From Pyropia yezoensis (lineage: Eukaryota; Rhodophyta; Bangiophyceae; Bangiales; Bangiaceae), in NCBI GenBank assembly GCA_009829735.1, contig CM020618.1:2478882-2542881 (forward strand): a stretch of 64,000 bases of DNA, read 5' to 3'. The translations under genes and the position numbers were made by a program. Positions 1 to 10,052 of the stretch are shown here, piece by piece; position 1 is the stretch's first letter; each line of letters starts with the position of its first letter. The notes beneath the pieces are model-generated. The model was not told where the DNA came from. It saw only the letters and a list, made by a program, of their open reading frames with translations, and did not search any database.

Positions 1-1510
1 ACTGCTCAGCCTCCTCTGCCTCACGGAGGCGGTTGAAAGCGTCTGCGTCTCCACTACCAGCGCCGCCCCGCGTCACCATCCCTCCCGCAGCTGCTGCCGC
101 AGCCGCCGATGTAGCCGCCGATGAAAGTCCCCGCGTCGGCGGCACGGGGAGGGTAGCCAGCTCCCGAAACAGCCGCCTTTGCGCGTCATAGGGGATGACC
201 GTTGCGAGCGTTGCACCCGACGGGCGGCGACGGCTCAGGGCGGCATCAACTGCCGCGTACGTAGCCGACGGGGAGAGCACCGCAAACGCGTCGGGGGAAG
301 GGGACACCCAGTGGGCGGCGGAGAAGGCAGGGGAGGTCTCGAGTGACGGGGGGGGGTCCACCGCCTTCTTTTTGCCCCGAAAAAAGGCAAAGGGTCCCAC
401 GCGAACCCCACCGGGAGGAGACGAAGAGGCGGGGGCGGGGGGCGTCAATGATGCTGATGCCGCCTGTGGCGCCACCGTCGGACTTGCCACTCCTGGCGGC
501 GGTGGCGGTGCAGCGGCGGTTACAGCAGCCACGTCGGGCGGCTGGCCAGTCGCACCCTGATTTGGTAGAGAAGCCATCCGCCTGCCAGCCGCAGCGGCGT
601 CCACCGGGGGGGGCCCTCGCCCCCAAGAGGCATCCCGTCCCGACGATGCACGCTTGACAGCAAGCCGGGCAGCGACGCCATCGTCATCAAAATAGACCCC
701 TTCGTCGGCCGCGTTGGCAGCGGCTTGCGCGGCTGTAGCGGTTGCTGCAGCGCTGTCGCTGCCGTCCAATGATGTTGCATCAGCCCGCCTGCCCCGCGTG
801 GCGACAGAGGAGCTGCTGGCACCATCCGCAGCCACCCCAGCCACAACGCTGCCCGCCGCTGACGTTGGGGAGGTCACAACAAACGTGCGCTGCAGTAGTG
901 GCACGGCCGCCGTCCACACCCACCCGACCGTCGACTGGATGCCACCCAAGAGGGCCCACGGCCCGCCGCCACCGCCGCCGCCGCCACTGTCACTGGCGCC
1001 GTCGCCGTCGTCGCCAGCGTCACTGGGAAGGACGTCCTCAGTGTCGGGGGAGGACACAGGCTGGCTGCCAACAAGGCCGACCACGGCGGCATCGTGCGGC
1101 TCGCTGGTCGGTTGTTGGGTATTGCCGCCCACCGGTGGCCCCTCGCGATGCGCGGCAGCCCCCCTTTCAGACGGGTGGCCATCCCTGCCATTGGGCTGCC
1201 ACCGCGGCGGGTCGCGCGGCTCGCTGTCCGGGGTGCCTTCGTCAGGCGGCGGGCCGCCCCAGCCGCGAAAGCCCAATAGTGCCGCGGGTGGGGGCGGCGG
1301 TGGCAGTGGCACACGCGTGGGGGCTGAGGCGCCCGCCGCTGGCCGCCGCCGCCACCGTCCAGCAGGGAGTGGGGGTGGGGAGAGAAAACAGCCAACCGCC
1401 ACCAATGGGTGGTTGGAGCGGCCAAGACCGGCAGGTGCTACGAAGGCCGGCATCCGATGGCGTTGGGCGGCAGCCGTGGCGGGCGCTAACGGAACCACCT
1501 CACCGGCCAT
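1..1510 (-). CDS. Partial low-complexity protein, 3' end beyond the left edge
   Basis: A minus-strand frame is open from the left edge to an in-frame stop at 1640-1642. The first ATG is at 1508-1510 and a second at 1451-1453, so at least 503 codons are visible. The product is rich in Ala, Pro and Gly but has believable protein texture: an acidic DDGDGASDS stretch, a hydrophobic tryptophan-containing stretch around 930-1000 (GPWALLGG, then GWVWTAAVPLLQRTFVV), a basic patch FRGKKKAVD, and a charged end near the edge (FNRLREAEEAEQ). The competing plus-strand frame (714-1631) is broken by stops at 189 and 558 and is Arg-rich, so I prefer the minus strand. I recognise no family. It is divergently arranged with the redoxin gene at 2109. 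The start and the reality of the first 150 codons are uncertain. Confidence 0.5.
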   Translation of the reverse strand, partial: MAGEVVPLAPATAAAQRHRMPAFVAPAGLGRSNHPLVAVGCFLSPPPLPAGRWRRRPAAGASAPTRVPLPPPPPPAALLGFRGWGGPPPDEGTPDSEPRDPPRWQPNGRDGHPSERGAAAHREGPPVGGNTQQPTSEPHDAAVVGLVGSQPVSSPDTEDVLPSDAGDDGDGASDSGGGGGGGGPWALLGGIQSTVGWVWTAAVPLLQRTFVVTSPTSAAGSVVAGVAADGASSSSVATRGRRADATSLDGSDSAAATATAAQAAANAADEGVYFDDDGVAARLAVKRASSGRDASWGRGPPPVDAAAAGRRMASLPNQGATGQPPDVAAVTAAAPPPPPGVASPTVAPQAASASLTPPAPASSSPPGGVRVGPFAFFRGKKKAVDPPPSLETSPAFSAAHWVSPSPDAFAVLSPSATYAAVDAALSRRRPSGATLATVIPYDAQRRLFRELATLPVPPTRGLSSAATSAAAAAAAGGMVTRGGAGSGDADAFNRLREAEEAEQ

Positions 1511-2108
1511 GGCGGGCGCCCTCGGGGCAAGGCGGCGCTGCGGCAGCACTCGCTGCCGGCGCCGGCACCGTCGCGAGGGGGGCGAGCGCGCCAAGAAGCC
1601 GATAGCAGGTGCCGTGCCGCGCCTTTCGTAAGCGCTACATCAAACCAGGGGGGGGGGCGCTTGCCTGGACGAGCGACTCTTATCGCTGCAGTCAGCGCGA
1701 CGCACCACGCAGGTCTGGTACGAACAAGAAGAAGCAGACGCCCCAGCAGGCCGCTCCTGCGAAGAGGGACGGTGCTGGCCCAGAAACGTCTCGCGAGCTG
1801 GCTGGATACTTGGCGCTTGGCTGGAGTGGAACCCGACTCGACCCGCCTCGACGGTGGTGCAACAACGCCATCTCCCTAAAATTGAGATGCTTCTCAGAGC
1901 CTCGTCCAGAATCAAGTATCATACTTACTGTTCGTGCCACGTTTCCGCTGCAGCCATGGCTCCTTGTTGGGGATGAGACTCCAGCAGCGCTCTTACACGT
2001 CCTATCCCGTGTTCGATTTCCCTTTTTTCCCTCTCACCGCACCAACGTGAGCCTCTGGCGCTCTCGCTCACCGTACGAACGTGAGCCACTGGAACTGTTG
2101 CGCCCACC
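1511..2108. promoter_or_regulatory. Divergent intergenic region
   Basis: About 600 bases separate the minus-strand gene starting at 1510 from the plus-strand redoxin starting at 2109, so both promoters should lie here. I see no clear TATA box. A pyrimidine-rich stretch (about 2018-2034) and two copies of a 27-bp repeat lie just upstream of the redoxin ATG. No convincing ORF is present. Confidence 0.4.
2032..2092. repeat. Two 27-bp direct repeats upstream of the redoxin gene
   Basis: Units 2032-2058 and 2066-2092 match at 23 of 27 bases, with a period of 34. The second unit contains a GCTCAC...GTGAGC inverted repeat with a 9-base spacer. Because they end 17 bases before the ATG at 2109, they may be transcription-factor sites or part of the 5' UTR. 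Confidence 0.5.
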
Positions 2109-2663
2109 ATGGGTCTTGCCGGCCGCAGCGGGACGTCTTTGACGACCGCGCCCCCCTTCACCCTTCCCAATCCCGCCACCGGCGAGTCCGTTTCCCTTGA
2201 TACAGTCCGCGGCACTGCTGCAACGGTGGTACTGTTCATCTGTGAACACTGCCCTTATGTCGTAGCGGTTCGAGGAGCTATCCAGGCTCTGGCTGCCGAC
2301 TACGCCGCCCGTGGCGTGTCGGTTGTTCTCATCTCATCCAACGACGTGGCGGATTACCCTGCCGACGGCCCCGACGCGATTGCCGCGGCCAAGAGCCGCT
2401 ACTACCCGGCCGTCGCGGCCTACCTGTACGACGAGTCGCAGGCTGTGGCCAAGTCGTATGGAGCCGTGTGCACGCCCGACTGCTTCATCTTTGACGCGAA
2501 CCTGGCTGCCGTTTACCGCGGACGCATTGACGCCAGCTCCCCTGGCAACTCCATCAAGCCGGATGGGGGCTACCTGCGGGCGGCTCTGGACGCGCTACTG
2601 GACGCGCGCGCCCTTCCCGATGCTGTGCCGTCGTTGGGCTGCAGCATCAAGTGGAAGGAATGA
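2109..2663 (+). CDS. Thioredoxin-fold protein, PRX_like1 family
   Basis: This is a 184-residue single-exon protein of the AhpC/TSA-thioredoxin superfamily, PRX_like1 group. The ATG sits in a good context (CACCATGG). Visible hallmarks are a peroxiredoxin-like start (APPFTLPNPATGE), the cysteine motif ICEHCPYV around residue 45 (family form CNHCPxV), the SSND loop, the central VCTPDCFIFD and the diagnostic end GCSIKWK. The two cysteines of CEHC could form a CxxC redox pair. Members are small soluble redoxins whose substrates are poorly known. There is no obvious targeting peptide, so a cytosolic location is inferred. Length is normal for the family. Confidence 0.88.
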   Translation: MGLAGRSGTSLTTAPPFTLPNPATGESVSLDTVRGTAATVVLFICEHCPYVVAVRGAIQALAADYAARGVSVVLISSNDVADYPADGPDAIAAAKSRYYPAVAAYLYDESQAVAKSYGAVCTPDCFIFDANLAAVYRGRIDASSPGNSIKPDGGYLRAALDALLDARALPDAVPSLGCSIKWKE

Positions 2664-4944
2664 GAACGGGAGGGCTTGGCAACTGGGGGAGCGCTGACCT
2701 GATAGGTTGCGTGATGTAGGGTGAGAATGGAGGAGGTGTTCGGGGTGCAGCACGCGTGCATTCTTCCGTCGAATGGAATGGTGGAGTTGGGCCTTGTGTA
2801 CAGCACAGCAGCGGGAGCGCCGTGGCATGCGATGGCCCACCGCTATTCCCTGAAGAGGTGCTCCTCTTTCCTTTATATACATGCGTGCTCTGTTCTTGCA
2901 CGTGGGTGCGTCACGCGTCCCTGCTGCTTTGGTCGCTGCCTTGTGCGGGGGGGGCGCCGCCGCGCGTGGGAGTGTCCCCCCCTTCCCCCCCTCCTCCGCC
3001 TGCAGCCTCTCTATGTATCCTCTGAGCTCAGCCTCTGCTCTAACTGCTGTCCTCACGGCGGCACGTGTGGGCGGTGGCAGGACCAGTGTGGGGGGGATGA
3101 CGGCGGTGAGGTTGGGGGGGGGACGGGGCGGTAGCAGGGGCGGGGCTCGCCGGGCGCCCACCCCCCGCTGCGTACCAGCAGCCGCCGCACCGCCACTGCC
3201 GCCGACGCGGCAGCGAGGGGGCGCCGGGTTGTCCCTGTCGCGGGCGGCGGTGTGGGGAAGCGCTGCCCTCGCGCGGCCACCACTAAACAGGCCTCCGCCG
3301 CTGGGTACCCGGGCGCCCTCAGCGATGGGACGGGGTCGACCGCACCCTGTTCGCACTCCCCTTTTTCCCTCTTTGGCCGCCGTCTGGCGCCGCTTGGAGG
3401 GCCTTCCCCCGATGACGTAGGTGCGGCATGTCGCGCCTGGCGTCGCCGCCCATCTCCCCCACTCCCGCGTCTGCGGCTGGGGGGGTCACCGATCACGACT
3501 GAGACGTCAAAGGAGCACGGCCGGCACGCGTCGCTGCTCCCCCGGCGGCGGTGGGAGGCCACGGCACCAAGGTCAGCGTCGTGGAGCTGGCAACTGCAGC
3601 CGTTGTTGCAGCCGCTGCCCGCCGTCGACGCTACCGTCGCCGCTACCGCCGCCGCCGCCGCTACCGCCACCGCCGCCGCTACCGCCGCCGCCGCCGCCAC
3701 CGCTGCCGCCGCCGCTGCCGCCGCCACTGCAGACGCCACTGCAGACGCCGCTACAAATCAATCTGATGGCCGCTGTGCTGCTGCTACCGCCTCCACGGGG
3801 AGTTCTTAGGCCGGTGCGGGAAGGATGGAGTGATGTAGTGGTGATGAGGATCATCTGCTTCCGCCTGGGCTGGAAAACAAGATGTAGGCTGGTCTTCCTC
3901 CCCGCCCCCACTCTCGTGCATCGTGATGGGCCGTCGTGACCACGAGCGCTTGCCGCGGGATCGCTTCGCCTGGCGAGCGCGGCCCCGCTGGCTAGTGTGG
4001 CCAATCTGGTGTGCACCCCACCCAACCGCGCCATCACACCACCAACCTCACATTTGTCAGCTGGGGGTGGCCGCCCCCCCCCCACCCTGTCACCTCGGAT
4101 GAGCAAAATTGCACACGCACGGCCTCGCTATCCATAGGCCGAGCGGGAACAGAGCGCCTGTCTGGCTGCTCACGCCGTGCGATTTGGCGGCCGGTCACAA
4201 TTTGGTTTGTCCAACTGTCGAGCGCTCCCCCCCCTGCCTGTATGTACTGTATCGTCAGAGCGGAAGGGAGCCTGTGGCCACCGGTTCGCACCCCGCCACC
4301 GCCCCCAGTCCCCCCCCCCCCGCCACCCCCCCGCCAACCCACCAACCCACACGTCGCCCGCGCGCTCTCTTTGCTGCGCCCCCCGCCGCGCGCTTTGGCA
4401 ACGCGCCGCCCCGGCGTGCGCGCCGTGTCACGCTGCGCGCCGCGGCGCGCGCCGTCCAGCGTGCGCCGCCCCCCGCGCCTACGACCGCGCCGACCGTTGT
4501 TGCTCGGCGCTCGCCGACGGGGCGGCGTGCCTCTCGCGGGGTTGCCTTGGACTCCGCTTGACGCCCGCGCTAGGTGCTCGTCCTGGTGGTGGCGTGTGGC
4601 GGCGCCCCGAGGCCCAGCAGTCGGCGCGCTCCCCCGCTTTCCCGCCGTGGGTCGACCCCCCGCTCTCCGCACGTCTCCCGTTTGCCGCCTAGTGCCCCCC
4701 GTTGTATTGCTCCTTTTTTTTTTTAATCCCACGCCACCCCCGCCACCCCTCCTCCGCCTTGCTGTTTGCATCGTCGCCACAGCGCGCTGTCTGGGCTGTT
4801 TACTGGCGCGTACTGCCTCCCTCCCACCGGCGCGTCTTTATTTTGCCCGCCGCTGTCGTGCGAGTCGGGGGCTGGTCGTGCACCCCGCGCCCAGCGCGTT
4901 GAGGTGTTTGGCAGCAGCTTGTGCCTGGCCCCCACCACCCAGCG
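2664..4944. other. Gene-free GC-rich stretch upstream of the deubiquitinase
   Basis: This 2.3-kb gap holds several overlapping open frames on both strands, all driven by GC-rich low-complexity sequence and without a recognisable domain. It contains a CCG-type microsatellite (about 3630-3735) and several C runs. The last 700 bases are C/T-rich and probably form the promoter and 5' UTR of the gene at 4945. A minus-strand frame at 2595-3356 has a short charged stretch (RGYIERLQAEE) but is otherwise unconvincing. Confidence 0.5.
3630..3735. repeat. CCG/CCA-type trinucleotide microsatellite
   Basis: An imperfect run of GCCGCCGCTACC-like triplets covers about 100 bases. It yields poly-Ala, poly-Pro or poly-Arg in different frames and explains several spurious open frames nearby. 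Confidence 0.8.
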
Positions 4945-7900
4945 ATGGAAACCGTGGCGGCGGTCGCCCCCACTGCGGACCGGGGTGCCGTTGTTGGCAG
5001 CGGCCCCGGCAGCGGTCCGGGCACTGGCGCTGGTACCCGCGGGCGCCCCTCCCCCAACCCAGCCCATGACGCGAGCAACATCTGGCACGTCTTCTCCCTA
5101 GTCCTCCCGGCCACGACGGTGTGGAGGGCCAAAGAGGCGCGTCTCCATTCTGTGTGGCACCCCATTGGTGGCTACAAATGGCGCATTTTTCTCTACCCGC
5201 GGGGCAACCAGCAGAACTCGGACCTGTCGGTGTACATAGAATGCGGCGGGCCAATAGCTCCGGCCGACGCCGGCGAAGCGACGCATTCACGCCCGCGGCG
5301 GGTAAACGCGTGGTCCCGGCCGACAGCTTTCAAGATTGTGCTGCTCCTTCCGCCGGGGTCGGCCGGCGAAAGCGATGCCGGCCGCCCCCCCGAGTATGGC
5401 AAAGACGCAACGCACGTGTTCACGCCCAAGGAGTCGGACTGGGGCTTTAAGGACTTTTACGCCCTCTCCGCAGTGCGTCCTGCTCGGGGAGTGGCGCTGG
5501 CAGACGCGCCGCCGCTCCGCATTGAGGCGCATGTGCAGCTGGTCACGTCCATTGGCCCCATCACCGTGCTGCCCGACTGGGACTCACGCGCCGAGACGGG
5601 CTATGTGGGCCTTCGCAACCAAGGGGCTACGTGCTACCTCAACTCTCTTCTCCAAATGCTCTACTGCCTACCTGGCTTCCGGCGATTGGTCTACGCGCTG
5701 CCCATCCCCCCCCCCGAGGGCACCCCTGGGGCAGAAAAGGTTCCTGCCGCCATCTACCAGTGCCACGAGCTGCAAAAAGTGTTTCACGGCTTGCAAACGG
5801 CGCTTGGGGCAGTGCGGACCAAGCGCCTGACCGAGTCCTTTGGGTGGAACTCTGCCGAACTGTTCCAACAGCACGATGCGCAGGAGCTCAACCGCATTCT
5901 GTGCGACCGCCTGTCGTTTGCGGCAACCAGCCGTAGCTTGCGTGCCGCTACCGCCGCCAGCCCCGACGGGGGCGTAGAGGTGGCAGTGGCGGCGCCCCCG
6001 GACGGCGATGGCTCAACCGCCCCTGGTTTCGGGGCGGAGGCCGACGAGTCGTTGGAGTCCAAAGACTTTGTAGCAACCCTTTTCCAAGGCCGAACCGCGA
6101 ACGTGATTCGCTGCTTGGATGTGCCCTACGTCTCGGAAATGCGCGAGTGCTTCTTCGACATCTCCCTCACCGTCTCGGGCCTCAAGGGCGTCCTAGAAGC
6201 GTTTGCCGCCTACACGCAGGTGGAGATGATGGACGGGGACAATTGCGTACGGGCCGACGGGTATGAGGAGTTACAGCGGGCGGAGAAGGGCGCACAGTTC
6301 ATCAGTCTGCCGCCAGTGCTGCAGCTACACCTCAAGCGCTTCGATTACGACTTCTCTCGTGATCCGCCGGTGCAGGTGAAGATCAACGACTACTTTGAGT
6401 ATGGCGATGAGATTGACCTGAGCTCCTTTGTCAAGGGCGCTGACAGCACGCCAGGTGGCGGCGACGATGTGTACGTTCTTCATACTGTGCTCGTCCACAT
6501 TGGTGACGTTGACACAGGGCACTACTGCGCGTTCATCCGACCAGACGGGCCGGGCGGTGCGTGGCTCAAGTTCGATGACGAGACCGTCACCTGCGTGTCA
6601 GCGGCGGATGCTCTGGACGCCAACTATGGGTTTGGGGGCCCTCACCAGCCACCACTGCCGCCACCCGTTGAGCTGACTGAGAGCCTAGCTGGCCTCTCCC
6701 CATCGCCGCTTCCACCTGTGCCATCGCCTCTGTCGCGGCAGTCGTCGTCACCACTCCGGGCGGTGCGGAGTCCGAGTCCCGAGGCCGACGTGACGACCAT
6801 CTTGAACGAAACGGCTGACGGGCTGGACGCTCCTATGGGCGAGGGGCTCTTTGGCCAAGACGGCAGCTACACGCGTGAGGATCAATACAACGTCATCACT
6901 GCTGCGACTGATGGGACTGGCCTCAACACTAACACGCCTGACCCTCCTGTAGCGGAGATTACGACAGGGGAGACCACCTCCCCATCGCCCTCGTCTCTGC
7001 CATCGGCCCCTTCGCCTCTCACACCTGCCGCTCCTGTGGTGCGTACCATCCGTGCGCGGCCGCCTAACTGTCGATTTTCTTCCGCGTACATGCTGCAGTA
7101 CGTGCGCAAGTCTCGAGTGGCGGACCTGTTGAAGCCTGAAGAACAAGTGCCTGCCTCGCTGACGGCACGCATTTTGGAGGACCAAGCGGCGGAAGCTGCG
7201 CGTCGTGCCCGCGCAGCGGACGCACATCTGTATCGGCACGTGCTCGTGATGACGGACGCGCACTTGAAGGACCACGTAACTGGTGACCTGGTGTGTTGGG
7301 CTAAGATACCTTCTGTTCGCGTACGCCGGGACTGCACCTTGGTGGACCTGAAACGGGCGCTGATACGAGCAGGCGTGGTTTCTCGTTGGCAGCCATCGCA
7401 AGTGGCGAAGTCGACGCGAACCGAGGACAACAGCTCCCCTGCGACTCTAAAGGATGGCGACCTCTCGGAGGACCCAGCCGCGACGGCAGCCACAGGCGAG
7501 GCCGATGCTGGCACCCCTGATGCCAAGAGGCGGAGGGACGCGCTTGTCTCCCTCCCTCCCAATGTTCATGCGGATGGGGAGCACGGAGTTGCGGATGCGC
7601 CGGCCGCCGACGCGCTTGGTACAGCGCGTGCGGACTTGAACACCAGCGTCAGTAGTCACGAGGAAGACGACGCTGAGGCGCTTGGTTGGCTTCGTCTGTG
7701 GAAGTGTAGTCCGCGTGACAACGAGACCGTTCGTCCTGATGGGCTGGTGGCGAATGGGGAAGATTATGGTCTTCTGGAGCCTCCCGCCCCTGCACTGCGA
7801 GTCACGCGCAACTCGGCGCCGCGACCGGTTGCGGATGACCTTCGCGTTTACGCGCAGGTGCTGACGGGCCCCGATCTGATTGCTGACCGGGACGGCCTCT

Positions 7901-9813
7901 ACTCGACGCACACCCTCGAGTCGTCCTTCCTCACTCCGCCCTCCCGCTCCCCATCTTCGGGGGAGCATTGCCTTGAGGTGGCACCGACGGCGGACAAAGT
8001 GGTTCGCGCGGCAGGTGAGAAGCTACCGCTTGGCAAGCGGAAGCGTGGTCGCCGCGCCCCTTCCTCCTGGCCTGTGGTGCCGGTCGATACTGTCCTGTTC
8101 TTTGTCAAGCAATATCTGCCGCTGGAAAGGCGGCTGCTTTACCGAGGCACATTCCTTGCGTGGAAGGACGGGTTCGTTCGGGGACTCATTCCTGCGGCCG
8201 CCCGGGTTTGTGGGCTGGCTATCTCCGCGGGCCAGACGGCCGACGCTGTTGTCAACGTTTACGAGGAGGTGAAGCTGGATTCGGTTGAGATGGTCACTCC
8301 CAGTATGACAATGACGCGGGCGGAGCTGGACCTAGGCGGCGACATCCTGGTTGTGGAACTGAAGGCTGAGGCGCAAATGGCATCTTTGCAGTTGGCGGCA
8401 CCGCGAGCGGACCGTGTCGCGGCAATGTCTGTCGCGGAGCGCGCTGCAGTTCCCCTCGGCGGTCGTCCTCTGCCGTCGGCTCTGTCGTACTATGCGTACC
8501 TGCGGCATGCGGTGGTGGTTGAGTTCCGGGAGCGGTGGAGCAGCGATTTCGTGGGCTCTCATGGCTCCTTTTCGCTTGAGCTCCTCTCCACAGACTCGAT
8601 TGACACGGTGGTCGAGGAGGTGGCTGCCCATCTTCGCCTGTCGGTGCCCGCCAGTCGGCTGCGCTTCTTCCTTCACGACGAATTTACGGAATTTGCCCGC
8701 CCTGAGCGTCTGTTCTCTTCCAACCACCCAACGTTGTCTCTTATGCTGTCCCATATTAATCAGGTCACTGGTTCTTGGCTGGCACCGGCGGCCACTACTG
8801 TTGGCGGGCCCGAGCTGAACGGCGGCCCGACCGCAGCGATTACCCGCGACCTACCTACTTCCCGGGGCCCCTCACTAAGTGTCATTGGCCGGCAGGTGGG
8901 TATGGCCACGCTTCTTCCTCCCAACGCGGTGCTGTCTGAGGGGGTTCTCTGGTATGAGGTTGCGGAGTACTGTCAGCGGGACTTTGCCGGTCACTCCGAA
9001 GTCCGCGTCGTTTACCGCCCCGATGGAGGTGCGGTTGGGGCATCGGCTGCACTTTCGACCGACAAGGTGACCGTGGAGAGCGGTGTGGCCATCACGCCAC
9101 CCATCTCCTTTTCGGTTCTTGTTCCCCGACATGGGACCTACAGCCGATTGCTCACAGCCGTGCGCGAACGTCTGAGCCTGCCGCGAAGCACCAGCCTCCG
9201 CCTGCTGGACATCCGCGGTCACGTGGTACATTCGTGGATCCAGCCGAGCGAAGTCGCTGAGTCCAACACTCACATGGTCGAGCCGGGTATGGAGCTGCGG
9301 GTGGAGCCTGACATTACCAGCAGCAGCGCCGCGACCGCCGCCGCCTCTGTTGTCGACCCGCCACCGTTGGGTGTTGATTCCCGTGCAGCTGCCCGCTGGA
9401 TGTTACCCCTCCTCCACGTGGCCGCGCGCCGCAACGCCACCGCCACAGCACGCACGGACGCGCCCGTATTTTTTGGTACCCCCGTGATGCTGTCTGTTCC
9501 CCGCGATGGGTTGCTCGTTTCTGACTTGCGAGCAGCCGTGGCGTCGCGACTGGGCGTGAAGGCAGACGTGTTTGCGGGCTGGCGCCTCGGCCAGTGCATC
9601 GACGGCCAGGTGACGTGGTTTGAGGACCTCAACGAGCAATGGGTCGCGGACTCGAATGTCCATGGCCCGGATTTGCTCTCCCTGGCGGTGGAGCACGTGC
9701 GCACAGGGGGGGGCTCAGCGGCGGGGGGGCGTGGGCATGGCGCGACGGGCGGGCGCAAGGGGACGTCGGGGCTCTCCAGGTTACCAGACAAGCCGCTGTT
9801 GATCCGCAGCTGA
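4945..9813 (+). CDS. USP7: USP7/HAUSP-type ubiquitin carboxyl-terminal hydrolase
   Basis: This is a 1622-residue intron-free deubiquitinase (plant orthologues UBP12/13). In order it has a Gly/Pro-rich start (1-44), a MATH/TRAF-like substrate-binding domain (about 45-200), a USP catalytic domain, and a long tail matching the USP7 ubiquitin-like repeats. The catalytic triad is complete: Cys230 in the Cys box GATCYLNSLLQ, His526 in TGHYCAFIRP, and Asp544 in LKFDDETV. A Ser/Pro-rich insert of about 145 residues (566-712) sits between NYGFGG and the final catalytic strand AYMLQYVRKS, which are nearly adjacent in animal USP7. A further insert with a KRRR patch (possible nuclear signal) lies near 860. 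I chose the ATG at 4945 over an upstream in-frame GTG at 4921. Expected role: removing ubiquitin from nuclear and cytosolic targets. Confidence 0.93.
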   Translation: METVAAVAPTADRGAVVGSGPGSGPGTGAGTRGRPSPNPAHDASNIWHVFSLVLPATTVWRAKEARLHSVWHPIGGYKWRIFLYPRGNQQNSDLSVYIECGGPIAPADAGEATHSRPRRVNAWSRPTAFKIVLLLPPGSAGESDAGRPPEYGKDATHVFTPKESDWGFKDFYALSAVRPARGVALADAPPLRIEAHVQLVTSIGPITVLPDWDSRAETGYVGLRNQGATCYLNSLLQMLYCLPGFRRLVYALPIPPPEGTPGAEKVPAAIYQCHELQKVFHGLQTALGAVRTKRLTESFGWNSAELFQQHDAQELNRILCDRLSFAATSRSLRAATAASPDGGVEVAVAAPPDGDGSTAPGFGAEADESLESKDFVATLFQGRTANVIRCLDVPYVSEMRECFFDISLTVSGLKGVLEAFAAYTQVEMMDGDNCVRADGYEELQRAEKGAQFISLPPVLQLHLKRFDYDFSRDPPVQVKINDYFEYGDEIDLSSFVKGADSTPGGGDDVYVLHTVLVHIGDVDTGHYCAFIRPDGPGGAWLKFDDETVTCVSAADALDANYGFGGPHQPPLPPPVELTESLAGLSPSPLPPVPSPLSRQSSSPLRAVRSPSPEADVTTILNETADGLDAPMGEGLFGQDGSYTREDQYNVITAATDGTGLNTNTPDPPVAEITTGETTSPSPSSLPSAPSPLTPAAPVVRTIRARPPNCRFSSAYMLQYVRKSRVADLLKPEEQVPASLTARILEDQAAEAARRARAADAHLYRHVLVMTDAHLKDHVTGDLVCWAKIPSVRVRRDCTLVDLKRALIRAGVVSRWQPSQVAKSTRTEDNSSPATLKDGDLSEDPAATAATGEADAGTPDAKRRRDALVSLPPNVHADGEHGVADAPAADALGTARADLNTSVSSHEEDDAEALGWLRLWKCSPRDNETVRPDGLVANGEDYGLLEPPAPALRVTRNSAPRPVADDLRVYAQVLTGPDLIADRDGLYSTHTLESSFLTPPSRSPSSGEHCLEVAPTADKVVRAAGEKLPLGKRKRGRRAPSSWPVVPVDTVLFFVKQYLPLERRLLYRGTFLAWKDGFVRGLIPAAARVCGLAISAGQTADAVVNVYEEVKLDSVEMVTPSMTMTRAELDLGGDILVVELKAEAQMASLQLAAPRADRVAAMSVAERAAVPLGGRPLPSALSYYAYLRHAVVVEFRERWSSDFVGSHGSFSLELLSTDSIDTVVEEVAAHLRLSVPASRLRFFLHDEFTEFARPERLFSSNHPTLSLMLSHINQVTGSWLAPAATTVGGPELNGGPTAAITRDLPTSRGPSLSVIGRQVGMATLLPPNAVLSEGVLWYEVAEYCQRDFAGHSEVRVVYRPDGGAVGASAALSTDKVTVESGVAITPPISFSVLVPRHGTYSRLLTAVRERLSLPRSTSLRLLDIRGHVVHSWIQPSEVAESNTHMVEPGMELRVEPDITSSSAATAAASVVDPPPLGVDSRAAARWMLPLLHVAARRNATATARTDAPVFFGTPVMLSVPRDGLLVSDLRAAVASRLGVKADVFAGWRLGQCIDGQVTWFEDLNEQWVADSNVHGPDLLSLAVEHVRTGGGSAAGGRGHGATGGRKGTSGLSRLPDKPLLIRS

Positions 9814-10052
9814 GCGGCCCCACGCGGGGGCGCGCGTAGGGGTGACCCTTGTCGTTGAGCGTTGGGGTTCTTGTTTTCTCCTTGTTTTATGACTGGGGTG
9901 CCCTCGTTTGCGGGCAAGAGCTCCCGTAATGAGCCCCGCGCGAGGAGGGTGGAAAAGAAAGAATGCAAAGTAATACAGAATCGTCACTGACCACCCCTTC
10001 CACTCCCCACAGCGATGCTTCAAGTGCACCGGGGAAAAGGGTTGGTTCATAC

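Noticed and set aside
714..1631. Plus-strand 305-codon ORF
   Set aside because: The same plus frame has stops upstream, the product is Arg-rich at its end, and the opposite frame is longer and reads as better protein.
3053..3739. Minus-strand poly-Ala ORF
   Set aside because: It owes its openness to a CCG microsatellite and has no domain or supporting context.
4921..4944. GTG start for the USP7-type gene
   Set aside because: An ATG lies eight codons downstream at 4945; eukaryotic initiation at GTG is unlikely.
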